From Alphaproteobacteria bacterium (GTDB taxonomy: Bacteria > Pseudomonadota > Alphaproteobacteria > RS24), in assembly GCA_029248825.1 (NCBI GenBank), contig JAQWIP010000115.1:1-5798 (forward strand): a stretch of 5,798 nucleotides of DNA, given 5' to 3'. The notes under the pieces were generated by a model. It searched no databases. It saw nothing but the letters and a program-made list of their open reading frames with translations, and was not told the DNA's origin. Each line of letters starts with the position of its first letter. Position 1 is the stretch's first letter. This document shows positions 1 through 5,137 of the stretch, one piece after another. Both the position numbers and the translations under genes were made by a program.

Positions 1-16
1 TAGCAATAAGGAAAAG

Positions 17-70
17 CCGAAAAACCCCATTGCCAAAACCAAAATTGGGATTGGCAATGGTAATTTTCGG
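17..70 (-). terminator. Large two-part inverted repeat, likely terminator of the hslO operon
   Basis: A perfect 10-bp inverted repeat pairs CCATTGCCAA (27-36) with TTGGCAATGG (51-60) around a 14-nt loop. A second 7-bp pair, CCGAAAA (17-23) with TTTTCGG (64-70), continues the stem beyond a 3-by-3 internal loop. Read on the minus strand, the inner stem is followed by GG and a run of five T (complement of 20-24), which is the form of an intrinsic terminator. It lies about 150 bp beyond the hslO stop. On the plus strand no T-run follows the inner stem. It could instead be a structured intergenic repeat. Confidence 0.5.
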
Positions 71-136
71 GGGGCGCCTGACACAGCATGGCGGGTCAAT
101 TTCGCGAATAAACTCATCTTATCTAACAGTCCTCTT

Positions 137-168
137 GCCGTTTCTGGCTCGGGTCAAACGGCTTTTTT
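137..168 (+). terminator. Intrinsic terminator for a plus-strand gene left of the window
   Basis: GCCGTTT (137-143) pairs perfectly with AAACGGC (156-162) around a 12-nt loop, and six T follow directly (163-168). The polarity is plus strand, since the minus-strand reading has no T-run after the stem. No plus-strand gene is visible in 1-136, so it most likely serves a convergent gene ending before the window starts, at some distance. Confidence 0.55.
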
Positions 169-190
169 CCACTTTTCATATATAACGCAT

Positions 191-214
191 AAAACCGGCT
201 TAACCAGTCAGCCG
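191..214 (-). terminator. Weak hairpin with T-run just after hslO
   Basis: Only a few bases beyond the hslO stop codon, CGGCT (196-200) and AGCCG (210-214) form a 5-bp stem with a 9-nt loop. On the minus strand it is followed by G and four T (complement of 191-194). The stem is short, so this is a weak candidate. The larger repeat at 17-70 may be the true end of the operon. Confidence 0.25.
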
Positions 215-219
215 CGCGC

Positions 220-1194
220 TTAGTCTTGCGAGCTGGTGACAAAAGCTTCGTGCGGGGCAAAAACATACTGCTCGTTGCAAAAGTCGCAATGAATCTCAAT
301 CGTCTCTTGCGTTTGCATTTCTTTCTGGTCGTCTTCTGGCAGGCCGCGCAGCATATTGTGCACGCGGTCGCGCGAACACGGGCAGGCAAAGCGCAAAGGC
401 CGCGTGTCGAAAACCCGCACGCCCTCTTCGTGAAACAGTCGAAAGGCCAAAGTTTGCGGTTCGATATCGGCGTCTAGCAATTCGCTATCTTGCGTGGTTT
501 CCAGCAAGATTTTGAGCCGATTCCATTCCTCATCGACATAATCTGGGTCGCCCTCTGGCGGCAAATCAATACCCCCCGTGGCGGCGGTTTGCTGCACCAC
601 AATGCCGCCCGCGCGCCATTCGACTTTGCCGCCTGCCAATAAAAGCGGCGCGGCGGCGAGCTTTAAACTCGTGCCGATTTGTTCTGAACGCTGAAAATAC
701 TCCAGCGCCGCCTCGGCCAAAGTCTCGCCTTCCAGCGGCACAATACCCTGATAGCGTTCCATATCGGCGCCTTGGTCGACGGTGAAAGCCATATGGCTGC
801 CCTCGCCCAATAGCCCCATCGGCGACGTATCTTGTTTCAACGCTTCGTGAACCGCCGCTTCGTCAAATTGCGCAAAGCCGCGCATCTCGCCGACACCCTC
901 GGCATGGGGCGCATAATCGACCATCAGCGTGGAAATCGCGCCTTTGCCATGCAACTGCAAAATAAACCGCCCGTCGAATTTCAACATCGTGCCGAGCATA
1001 GACACTAAAACCAGCGCCTCGCCGAGCAGCCGATTGACCGCTTCTGGATAGTCGTGGCGGGTGAGAACTTGCGTCGCCAAATCGCTCAGCTGAACGACGC
1101 GGCCATGGATGTTATGCCCGTCGAGGCGGAACGGCAGCACGTAATCAAGGCTAGGCTGGCGGGAGCTTTGAGCCTCCAGAGGGGTATCAGTCAT
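220..1194 (-). CDS. hslO: Hsp33 redox-regulated chaperone
   Basis: This encodes the cytosolic holdase chaperone Hsp33. Oxidation of a zinc-bound cysteine cluster unfolds its C-terminus and exposes a client-binding surface, which limits aggregation during oxidative stress. The 324-residue product carries the diagnostic CxC (C271-P-C273) and CxxC (C303-D-F-C306) zinc ligands, all four cysteines present, 29 residues apart. The N-terminal two-thirds match the Hsp33 fold region, including a GLLGEGSHMAFTVD stretch. Length is a little above the roughly 290 residues of the E. coli protein, as is usual in alphaproteobacteria. The ATG at 1192-1194 is chosen because it follows a GGGGA-like ribosome binding site and gives the normal N-terminus. 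An upstream ATG at 1260 would add 22 atypical basic residues inside argF. The first 8 nt overlap the end of argF, so the two are translationally coupled and co-transcribed. Confidence 0.96.
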   Translation of the reverse strand: MTDTPLEAQSSRQPSLDYVLPFRLDGHNIHGRVVQLSDLATQVLTRHDYPEAVNRLLGEALVLVSMLGTMLKFDGRFILQLHGKGAISTLMVDYAPHAEGVGEMRGFAQFDEAAVHEALKQDTSPMGLLGEGSHMAFTVDQGADMERYQGIVPLEGETLAEAALEYFQRSEQIGTSLKLAAAPLLLAGGKVEWRAGGIVVQQTAATGGIDLPPEGDPDYVDEEWNRLKILLETTQDSELLDADIEPQTLAFRLFHEEGVRVFDTRPLRFACPCSRDRVHNMLRGLPEDDQKEMQTQETIEIHCDFCNEQYVFAPHEAFVTSSQD

Positions 1195-2119
1195 GGCGTT
1201 TCCCCATGCAATATAACAACACCGCTTTTTGCGCATGCGCGCGGTTTTCCGCTTCGTCAAAAACCACCGAGCGCGGGCCGTCCATCACTTCAGCCGTCAC
1301 TTCGCTATCGCGATAGGCGGGCAGGCAATGCAAGAAAATCGGGTCGTCGCCCAAATCCATCAAGCTTTGCGTCACCTGATAGGGGGCAAAAGACGCGGCG
1401 CGTTTTTCTGCCGTGGCCGGGTCATCGCTCATCGAAACCCAGCAATCGGTAATCAGCGCGCTGGCGCCTTTGGCGGCTTCTTCCGCTGTATCGCAAAGCG
1501 TAATTTTGGCGCCCTTGGCGCGCGCCGCCTCTATCTCGGCCGGCGGCACGGCAAAAGACTTTGGCACCGCCAAAGCCAATTCGAAATCGACCAAAGCCGC
1601 CGCTTGCACAAAAGACACGGCAACATTATTGCCATCGCCAAGCCACGCCAAACGCTGACCGCTCAAGCGGCCTTTATGTTCTTCAAAAGTCATTAAATCG
1701 GCGACGATTTGGCACGGATGACTATGCGCGGTCAGCCCATTGATAACGGGAATTTGCGCATGGGCGGCCAATTCGCTCAGCGTCTCATGCGGCCCTGTGC
1801 GCAACATGGCGATATCGGCAAAGCGCGAGATAACTTGCGCCGTATCGGAAATACTCTCGCCGCGCCCCAATTGCATATCCGATTGGTTCAGCACCATGGT
1901 TTGCCCCCCGAGCTGGCGCATGCCCAAGTCAAACGACAAGCGCGTGCGGGTCGAGGGTTTTTCAAAAATCATCGCCAAAACATGCCCCGCCAAAGGCGCA
2001 TCGGCATCGACCGCGCCCTTGGGTAGGCCTGCACGCGCGGCTTTGCGCGCGGCGCCCGCATCTAGCATTTGGCGCAAGGCATCGCCTTGTAAATCGGCTA
2101 AGTCGAGAAAATGGCTCAT
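1187..2119 (-). CDS. argF: Ornithine carbamoyltransferase (anabolic)
   Basis: This enzyme transfers the carbamoyl group from carbamoyl phosphate to ornithine, giving citrulline in cytosolic arginine synthesis. The 310-residue product has the family signatures in order: the carbamoyl-phosphate loop S56-T-R-T-R60; an MLRTGPH segment (105-111); H134-P-C-Q137; the ornithine-side D162-G-N-N165; D225 and S229-M230 of the mobile loop; catalytic C265 in HCLP (264-267); and ENR with R293 near the C-terminus. The usual SMG loop reads SMS here (S231). The start at 2117-2119 overlaps the argD stop as ATGA and is preceded by a strong AGGAGAGG ribosome binding site. A start 13 codons upstream lies inside argD and is unlikely. 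The neighbours argD upstream and hslO downstream suggest one transcript. Acetyl- or succinyl-ornithine transcarbamylase is less likely given the canonical HPCQ and HCLP context. Confidence 0.96.
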   Translation of the reverse strand: MSHFLDLADLQGDALRQMLDAGAARKAARAGLPKGAVDADAPLAGHVLAMIFEKPSTRTRLSFDLGMRQLGGQTMVLNQSDMQLGRGESISDTAQVISRFADIAMLRTGPHETLSELAAHAQIPVINGLTAHSHPCQIVADLMTFEEHKGRLSGQRLAWLGDGNNVAVSFVQAAALVDFELALAVPKSFAVPPAEIEAARAKGAKITLCDTAEEAAKGASALITDCWVSMSDDPATAEKRAASFAPYQVTQSLMDLGDDPIFLHCLPAYRDSEVTAEVMDGPRSVVFDEAENRAHAQKAVLLYCMGKRHD

Positions 2120-3330
2120 GACGCCTCTCCTGTTTGCGCTTCCCGCAAAGTTTGACACGCGGTATCTATCGCCGCTATCGCTGTATCTAAATCGGCTTTT
2201 TCAACATTCAACGGCGGCAAGAGACGCAAAGTGTTTTCGCCCGCCCCAACGCTGAGCAATTTGGCTTCGCGCAAGGCCGTCACAATGTCCATATTCGGCA
2301 ACACGCATTCCAAGCCGATCATCAGGCCAGAGCCACGAAGGCCAGCAAAAATATCGCTATACTCATCGATAATCCGCGCCAAATGCTGACGGAAATAAAC
2401 CGCCATATCTTGCACTTGCGCTAAAAAACCGTCTTCCAAAACCACATCCAAAACCGTGCTGCCGACGCGGCACGCCAAAGGATTGCCGCCATAGGTCGAG
2501 CCATGCGTGCCAGGTTGCATCACCTCGCCCACCGCCTGCGTGGTCAAAACCGCGCCAAGCGGAAAGCCGCCGCCAATGCCCTTGGCAATGGCCATGACAT
2601 CGGGCGTTATCTCGGCCCATTCATGGGCGAATAATTTTCCCGTGCGGCCAATGCCGCATTGCACTTCGTCGAAACCCAAAAGAATATCGTGCTTGTCGCA
2701 AAGGGCACGAAGCGCGCGCAAGAAATCTGTGCCGACATCGCGCACGCCGCCTTCGCCTTGCACGGGCTCGATTAAAATGCCTGCCGTTGTGTCGTCAATC
2801 AGCGCTTCCAAAGCCCCAATGTCAAAACTTGGGCATTGCACAAAACCGGTCGGGGCGGGGCCAAAGCCGTCCAGATAGGCTGGATTGCCAGCCGCCGCCA
2901 AAGCCGCCAGAGTGCGGCCATGAAAGGCGCCGGCAAAACTAATCAGCGTTACTTTTTCGCGATGGCCATGGGCGGCATGATATTTCCGCATGGTTTTAAT
3001 CATGCCTTCGGCCGCCTCGGCGCCGGAATTTCCGAAAAACACCAGCTCGGCAAAACTGTTTTCACACAAGCTGTCGGCCAAAGCTTCCTGCTCGGGAATC
3101 TCGTATAAATTAGACACATGCCAGAGCTTTTGCGCTTGGGCTGTAATGGCTTGCACCAATTTTGGATGGCTATGGCCCAGAGTATTAACCGCCACGCCAG
3201 AGCCGAAATCGAGATATTTTTCGCCCTCGGTGGTGGTCAGCCAAGCGCCATCGCCGCGCGCAAAGCGCAGGTCTGCCCGATTATAATTCGGCATAATATG
3301 GCTCGTCCGAGGACTATTGGGCCCACTCAT
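2116..3330 (-). CDS. argD: Acetylornithine aminotransferase (class III, PLP-dependent)
   Basis: This class III PLP aminotransferase converts N-acetylglutamate semialdehyde and glutamate to N2-acetylornithine and 2-oxoglutarate in arginine synthesis. Members of the family often also serve the succinyldiaminopimelate step of lysine synthesis. Visible in the 404 residues are N101-SGAEA for phosphate binding, F136-H137 for ring stacking, E188-PVQGEGG, D221-EVQ contacting the PLP nitrogen, K250 in AKGIGGGFPLGA as the Schiff-base lysine, and T279 in GSTYGGNPLA. The start at 3328-3330 follows AGGAGA at good spacing. A second ATG 12 codons in (MPNYNRAD) matches where many homologues begin, but it lacks a comparable site. 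It leads the argD-argF-hslO operon, with its stop overlapping the argF start. A candidate promoter and leader hairpin lie just upstream. A role in GABA or ornithine breakdown is possible for the family, but linkage to argF argues for synthesis. Confidence 0.96.
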   Translation of the reverse strand: MSGPNSPRTSHIMPNYNRADLRFARGDGAWLTTTEGEKYLDFGSGVAVNTLGHSHPKLVQAITAQAQKLWHVSNLYEIPEQEALADSLCENSFAELVFFGNSGAEAAEGMIKTMRKYHAAHGHREKVTLISFAGAFHGRTLAALAAAGNPAYLDGFGPAPTGFVQCPSFDIGALEALIDDTTAGILIEPVQGEGGVRDVGTDFLRALRALCDKHDILLGFDEVQCGIGRTGKLFAHEWAEITPDVMAIAKGIGGGFPLGAVLTTQAVGEVMQPGTHGSTYGGNPLACRVGSTVLDVVLEDGFLAQVQDMAVYFRQHLARIIDEYSDIFAGLRGSGLMIGLECVLPNMDIVTALREAKLLSVGAGENTLRLLPPLNVEKADLDTAIAAIDTACQTLREAQTGEAS

Positions 3331-3342
3331 GGTCGTCTCCTA

Positions 3343-3358
3343 GGGTGTCTTGGCACCC
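3343..3358 (-). promoter_or_regulatory. Leader hairpin ahead of the argD ribosome binding site
   Basis: On the minus strand GGGTG and CACCC (complement of 3354-3358 and 3343-3347) pair around a 6-nt loop. The hairpin ends only a few bases before the AGGAGA ribosome binding site of argD. If transcription starts about 6-7 nt after the candidate -10 box, this hairpin would form the very 5' end of the mRNA. It could stabilise the message or affect ribosome access. The five-pair stem is short enough to be chance. Confidence 0.3.
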
Positions 3359-3363
3359 ACAGT

Positions 3364-3393
3364 TAAATACAAAAAGCCGCCCTTAGATTTCAA
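3364..3393 (-). promoter_or_regulatory. Candidate sigma-70 type promoter of argD-argF-hslO
   Basis: On the minus strand TTGAAA (complement of 3388-3393) and TATTTA (complement of 3364-3369) are separated by 18 nt, a fair match to the vegetative consensus. The predicted start near 3357 would leave a leader of about 27 nt before argD. The element lies within the hairpin region that ends the permease transcript, so one transcript would stop where the next begins. No other plausible promoter was seen in this short gap. Confidence 0.4.
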
Positions 3394-3405
3394 CGAAGGC
3401 GGCTT
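3369..3405 (-). terminator. Intrinsic terminator of the permease gene
   Basis: AAGCCGCC (3374-3381) pairs with GGCGGCTT (3398-3405), and two more A-T pairs (3383-3384 with 3396-3397) extend the stem past a bulged C. On the minus strand the stem runs into five T (complement of 3371-3375, of which two also pair in the stem). It lies about 60 bp beyond the permease stop and about 40 bp before argD, insulating the two. On the plus strand only TT follows the stem, so it acts in one direction. Confidence 0.65.
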
Positions 3406-3467
3406 GTTGAGGATGAGTTTTACACCAAAATAGGGATTTGGAGCAAGGCTTGCTTATGCGTTTGCGG

Positions 3468-4313
3468 TTAGCTTTTAATCCGCCAGCCTTTGGCCAAAAC
3501 ATATTGGCACGCCAGCGAGGTCAGCACGGTCATGCCAATCAGCAGGCTGGCGCCAAACCATAGCGAGCCTTCGGCATTGCCCGTCATGGCATAGCGGAAG
3601 CCGTCAATCATATAGAAGAACGGATTATATTGCGTAATCGCATAGGCGAAGTCGGGCAATTGGCTGACCGAATAAAAAGTGCCAGAAAGAAACGATAGCG
3701 GCGTGATGACAAAATTACTTATGGTCGCCAGATGGTCGAATTTTTCTGCCCAAATACCGCCCAGCAAGCCGATTTGCGCCAATAAGGCCGAGGCCACAGC
3801 GGCGTAAAACAAAGCGGCAAAAAGATTATGGATCGACATATCGATGAAAATCGACATGCCAATGAAAGTGCCGCCACCGACAAAAATCCCGCGCGTAATG
3901 CCGCCCATGGTAATGCCGATGTTTAACTCCAGCGGTGACAAAGGCGGCATGAGAAAATCAACCACATTGCCCTGCACTTTGGCGACCAATAAAGACGAGG
4001 ACGCATTGGCAAAAGCATTTTGCACCACGGCCATCATAATCAGGCCGGGCGCGAGGAAATTAACAAATGGCACGCCATTGATATCGGGGCGCAAACCGCC
4101 CAGCGCCAACGAGAAAATCGCCAGAAACAACAGCGTCGTAATCATCGGCGCCATTAAGGTCTGCATCCAGACTTTCAAGAACCGCTGCACTTCTTTTCGA
4201 TACAGCGTCCAAAGTCCCAAATAATTGAAACGACCAAAATGGCGAACCCCCAACTCGGGATAGGCTTTGGAGGCGGTGGAGGCGCTTGATTTAATTTCTG
4301 ATTTTACATTCAT
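3468..4313 (-). CDS. ABC-2 type transporter permease, inner membrane
   Basis: The product is a 281-residue integral membrane protein of the ABC-2 permease family (YadH/NodJ-like), which exports drugs, polysaccharides or lipids together with a separate ATPase. After a soluble N-terminus of about 45 residues come six likely membrane spans, near residues 50-72, 87-108, 140-157, 163-186, 198-218 and 252-273. The family's conserved segment before the last periplasmic loop is visible (ITPLSFLSGTFYSVSQLP, 203-220), followed by NPFFYMIDGFRYAM. No ATP-binding subunit is encoded in the window, so the partner and substrate are unknown. The start is uncertain: ATG at 4311-4313 is preferred, while an in-frame TTG at 4329-4331 would add six residues. 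Neither has a well-spaced ribosome binding site. It is divergent from gcrA and separated from argD by a terminator. Confidence 0.88.
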   Translation of the reverse strand: MNVKSEIKSSASTASKAYPELGVRHFGRFNYLGLWTLYRKEVQRFLKVWMQTLMAPMITTLLFLAIFSLALGGLRPDINGVPFVNFLAPGLIMMAVVQNAFANASSSLLVAKVQGNVVDFLMPPLSPLELNIGITMGGITRGIFVGGGTFIGMSIFIDMSIHNLFAALFYAAVASALLAQIGLLGGIWAEKFDHLATISNFVITPLSFLSGTFYSVSQLPDFAYAITQYNPFFYMIDGFRYAMTGNAEGSLWFGASLLIGMTVLTSLACQYVLAKGWRIKS

Positions 4314-4320
4314 GCCCCAG

Positions 4321-4348
4321 AGGATAGGCAAATTTGGTTTCAGTTCAA
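4321..4348 (-). promoter_or_regulatory. Candidate permease promoter, possibly giving a leaderless mRNA
   Basis: On the minus strand TTGAAC (complement of 4343-4348) and TATCCT (complement of 4321-4326) are 16 nt apart. The expected start, about 7 nt beyond the -10 box, falls at or next to the ATG at 4313. That would explain why this gene lacks a normal ribosome binding site. The match is moderate (four of six in the -10), so this is a suggestion only. Confidence 0.3.
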
Positions 4349-4392
4349 GCGGATTTTAAAGCCAGAGATAACGGCTATATTTGGCGCGTGGC

Positions 4393-4461
4393 GAATCGAA
4401 TCATGTGGATAAACGGCAGAATCTGATTCCCGACACCCCCTAGGTCTAGTAGAAAGGAATC
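4393..4461. promoter_or_regulatory. Cluster of five GANTC (CcrM) methylation sites upstream of gcrA
   Basis: GANTC occurs at 4393-4397, 4398-4402, 4419-4423, 4425-4429 and 4457-4461. The first two abut as a direct repeat. The third and fourth form an 11-bp palindrome, GAATC-T-GATTC. GANTC is the target of the cell-cycle methyltransferase CcrM, and GcrA itself acts with sigma-70 at methylated GANTC promoters (Caulobacter work). Elsewhere in the window I found only four (291, 519, 3096 and 5524). The cluster sits 52-120 bp before the gcrA start and 45 bp or more upstream of the candidate permease promoter, so it could act on both. Confidence 0.8.
4404..4412 (-). promoter_or_regulatory. Perfect DnaA box in the gcrA upstream region
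   Basis: The minus strand reads TTATCCACA, an exact match to the DnaA box consensus TTATNCACA. It begins one base after the first GANTC pair and ends six bases before the second, about 100 bp upstream of the gcrA start. In Caulobacter, DnaA activates gcrA transcription, so a box here is functionally sensible. Only one perfect box is present. Confidence 0.7.
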
Positions 4462-4512
4462 ATTGAGCCACCAGATATATGGGGCTTCAAACCGTTTAAC
4501 AGGAGAGAAAAA

Positions 4513-4995
4513 ATGGCCTGGACTGAAGATCGTGTTGAAATGCTAAAACAATTATGGACTGACGGGCTGAGTGCCAGCCAGATTGCTCGCAAAATGGGCG
4601 GCGTGACGCGCAATGCGGTCATCGGCAAAGTGCATCGCTTGGGTCTTTCGGGTCGCGCGACCCCCGCGCGAGTTTCCACCGCGCGGGTTTCTGCTGGCTC
4701 CACACGGGCGCGACCCTCGACGCCCTCGCTATCGGGCAACAATCGGTTTCGCAGCAGCGATTTGGACGAGATTAAAGACCAAGTCATTCCAGAGCCAATT
4801 CTGAGCGCCGAAGAACGCGCCAGCGTCTTGCATCTGATCGAGCATACTTGCAAATGGCCGATTGGCGACCCTGGCACGACCGAGTTTCACTTTTGTGGCG
4901 CGCGCTCGAAAAGCGGCAGCCCCTATTGCACCACCCATGCGGTACAGGCCTATCAGCCGCTAGAGCGTCGACGCAAACGCAAAGCGGCGATTTAA
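4513..4995 (+). CDS. gcrA: GcrA cell-cycle regulator
   Basis: GcrA is an alphaproteobacterial transcription co-activator that binds sigma-70 holoenzyme and acts at promoters with methylated GANTC, controlling cell-cycle and division genes. The 160-residue product begins with the family's helix-turn-helix (MAWTEDRVEMLKQLW, then SASQIARKMGG and VTRNAVIGKVHRLGLSGRA, residues 1-49). A Ser/Thr/Arg/Pro-rich linker follows (about 50-80). The conserved C-terminal region contains TCKWPIGDP (112-120), FCG (127-129) and PYCTTH (137-142), the part that binds sigma-70; its cysteines are C113, C128 and C139, with H142. A basic tail RRRKRK ends the protein. The start is firm: AGGAG (4501-4505) lies 7 nt before ATG. 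The gene is divergent from the permease and followed by a strong terminator, so it is probably monocistronic. The linker holds an imperfect five-residue duplication (ARVST/ARVSA). Confidence 0.96.
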   Translation: MAWTEDRVEMLKQLWTDGLSASQIARKMGGVTRNAVIGKVHRLGLSGRATPARVSTARVSAGSTRARPSTPSLSGNNRFRSSDLDEIKDQVIPEPILSAEERASVLHLIEHTCKWPIGDPGTTEFHFCGARSKSGSPYCTTHAVQAYQPLERRRKRKAAI

Positions 4996-5010
4996 TCTCG
5001 GCGGTAATAT

Positions 5011-5034
5011 AGCGCGCCCAAACAGAGGGGCGCT
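5011..5034 (+). repeat. GC-rich hairpin after gcrA
   Basis: AGCGC (5011-5015) pairs with GCGCT (5030-5034), and CCC (5017-5019) with GGG (5027-5029), around one bulged G and a 7-nt loop. No T-run follows, so alone it is not an intrinsic terminator. Placed just before one, it may protect the 3' end or assist pausing. Confidence 0.4.
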
Positions 5035-5041
5035 TGAAAAC

Positions 5042-5076
5042 AAACCCTCGCGAGCTTCTGCTTGCGGGGGTTTTTT
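5042..5076 (+). terminator. Strong intrinsic terminator of gcrA
   Basis: A 14-pair stem, with two G-U pairs, forms between 5042-5055 and 5060-5073 around a TTCT loop. The T-run continues to 5076. It lies about 50 bp after the gcrA stop and about 60 bp before the dehydrogenase start, so the two genes should be separate transcription units. Confidence 0.85.
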
Positions 5077-5086
5077 GGCTTTTCTT

Positions 5087-5116
5087 TTGGCGCGGGCTCG
5101 GCCAGACTGGCGCCAA
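5087..5116. repeat. Inverted repeat TTGGCGC-N16-GCGCCAA upstream of the dehydrogenase
   Basis: TTGGCGC (5087-5093) and its exact reverse complement GCGCCAA (5110-5116) flank 16 nt, and the right arm overlaps an 8-bp palindrome TGGCGCCA (5108-5115). It ends 10 nt before the AGAGGA ribosome binding site. It may be an operator or a leader hairpin. No convincing promoter pair could be assigned here. Confidence 0.3.
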
Positions 5117-5137
5117 TTGAAATATAGAGGAAACATC

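Noticed and set aside
57..185. Plus-strand frame of about 42 codons in the left intergenic region
   Set aside because: No ribosome binding site; it starts inside one hairpin and reads through a terminator.
123..389. Minus-strand 88-codon frame overlapping the 3' end of hslO
   Set aside because: Out-of-frame reading through the conserved zinc-ligand region of hslO; Lys/Arg-rich with no family resemblance.
1195..1260. Upstream start for hslO adding 22 residues
   Set aside because: The extension is basic and unlike Hsp33, lies wholly in argF, and the internal ATG at 1194 fits both the family and the ribosome binding site.
1229..1696. Plus-strand open frame of 155 codons inside argF
   Set aside because: It is antisense to well-conserved argF sequence, has low-complexity Arg/Ala/His-rich content, and lacks a ribosome binding site or motifs.
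4314..4331. TTG start for the permease, six residues upstream
   Set aside because: No ribosome binding site, and the codon lies in the -10/-35 spacer of the candidate promoter; ATG at 4313 is preferred, though not proven.
4356..4371. Possible CtrA site in the gcrA upstream region
   Set aside because: The TTAA at 4356-4359 has no second TTAA at 7-nt spacing (the nearest is ATAA at 8), and the TTAAC at 4496-4500 is only a half-site.
4350..4470. Replication origin suggested by the DnaA box and GANTC sites
   Set aside because: Only one perfect DnaA box, no extended AT-rich unwinding region, and none of the usual alphaproteobacterial origin neighbours are present; promoter control is the simpler reading.
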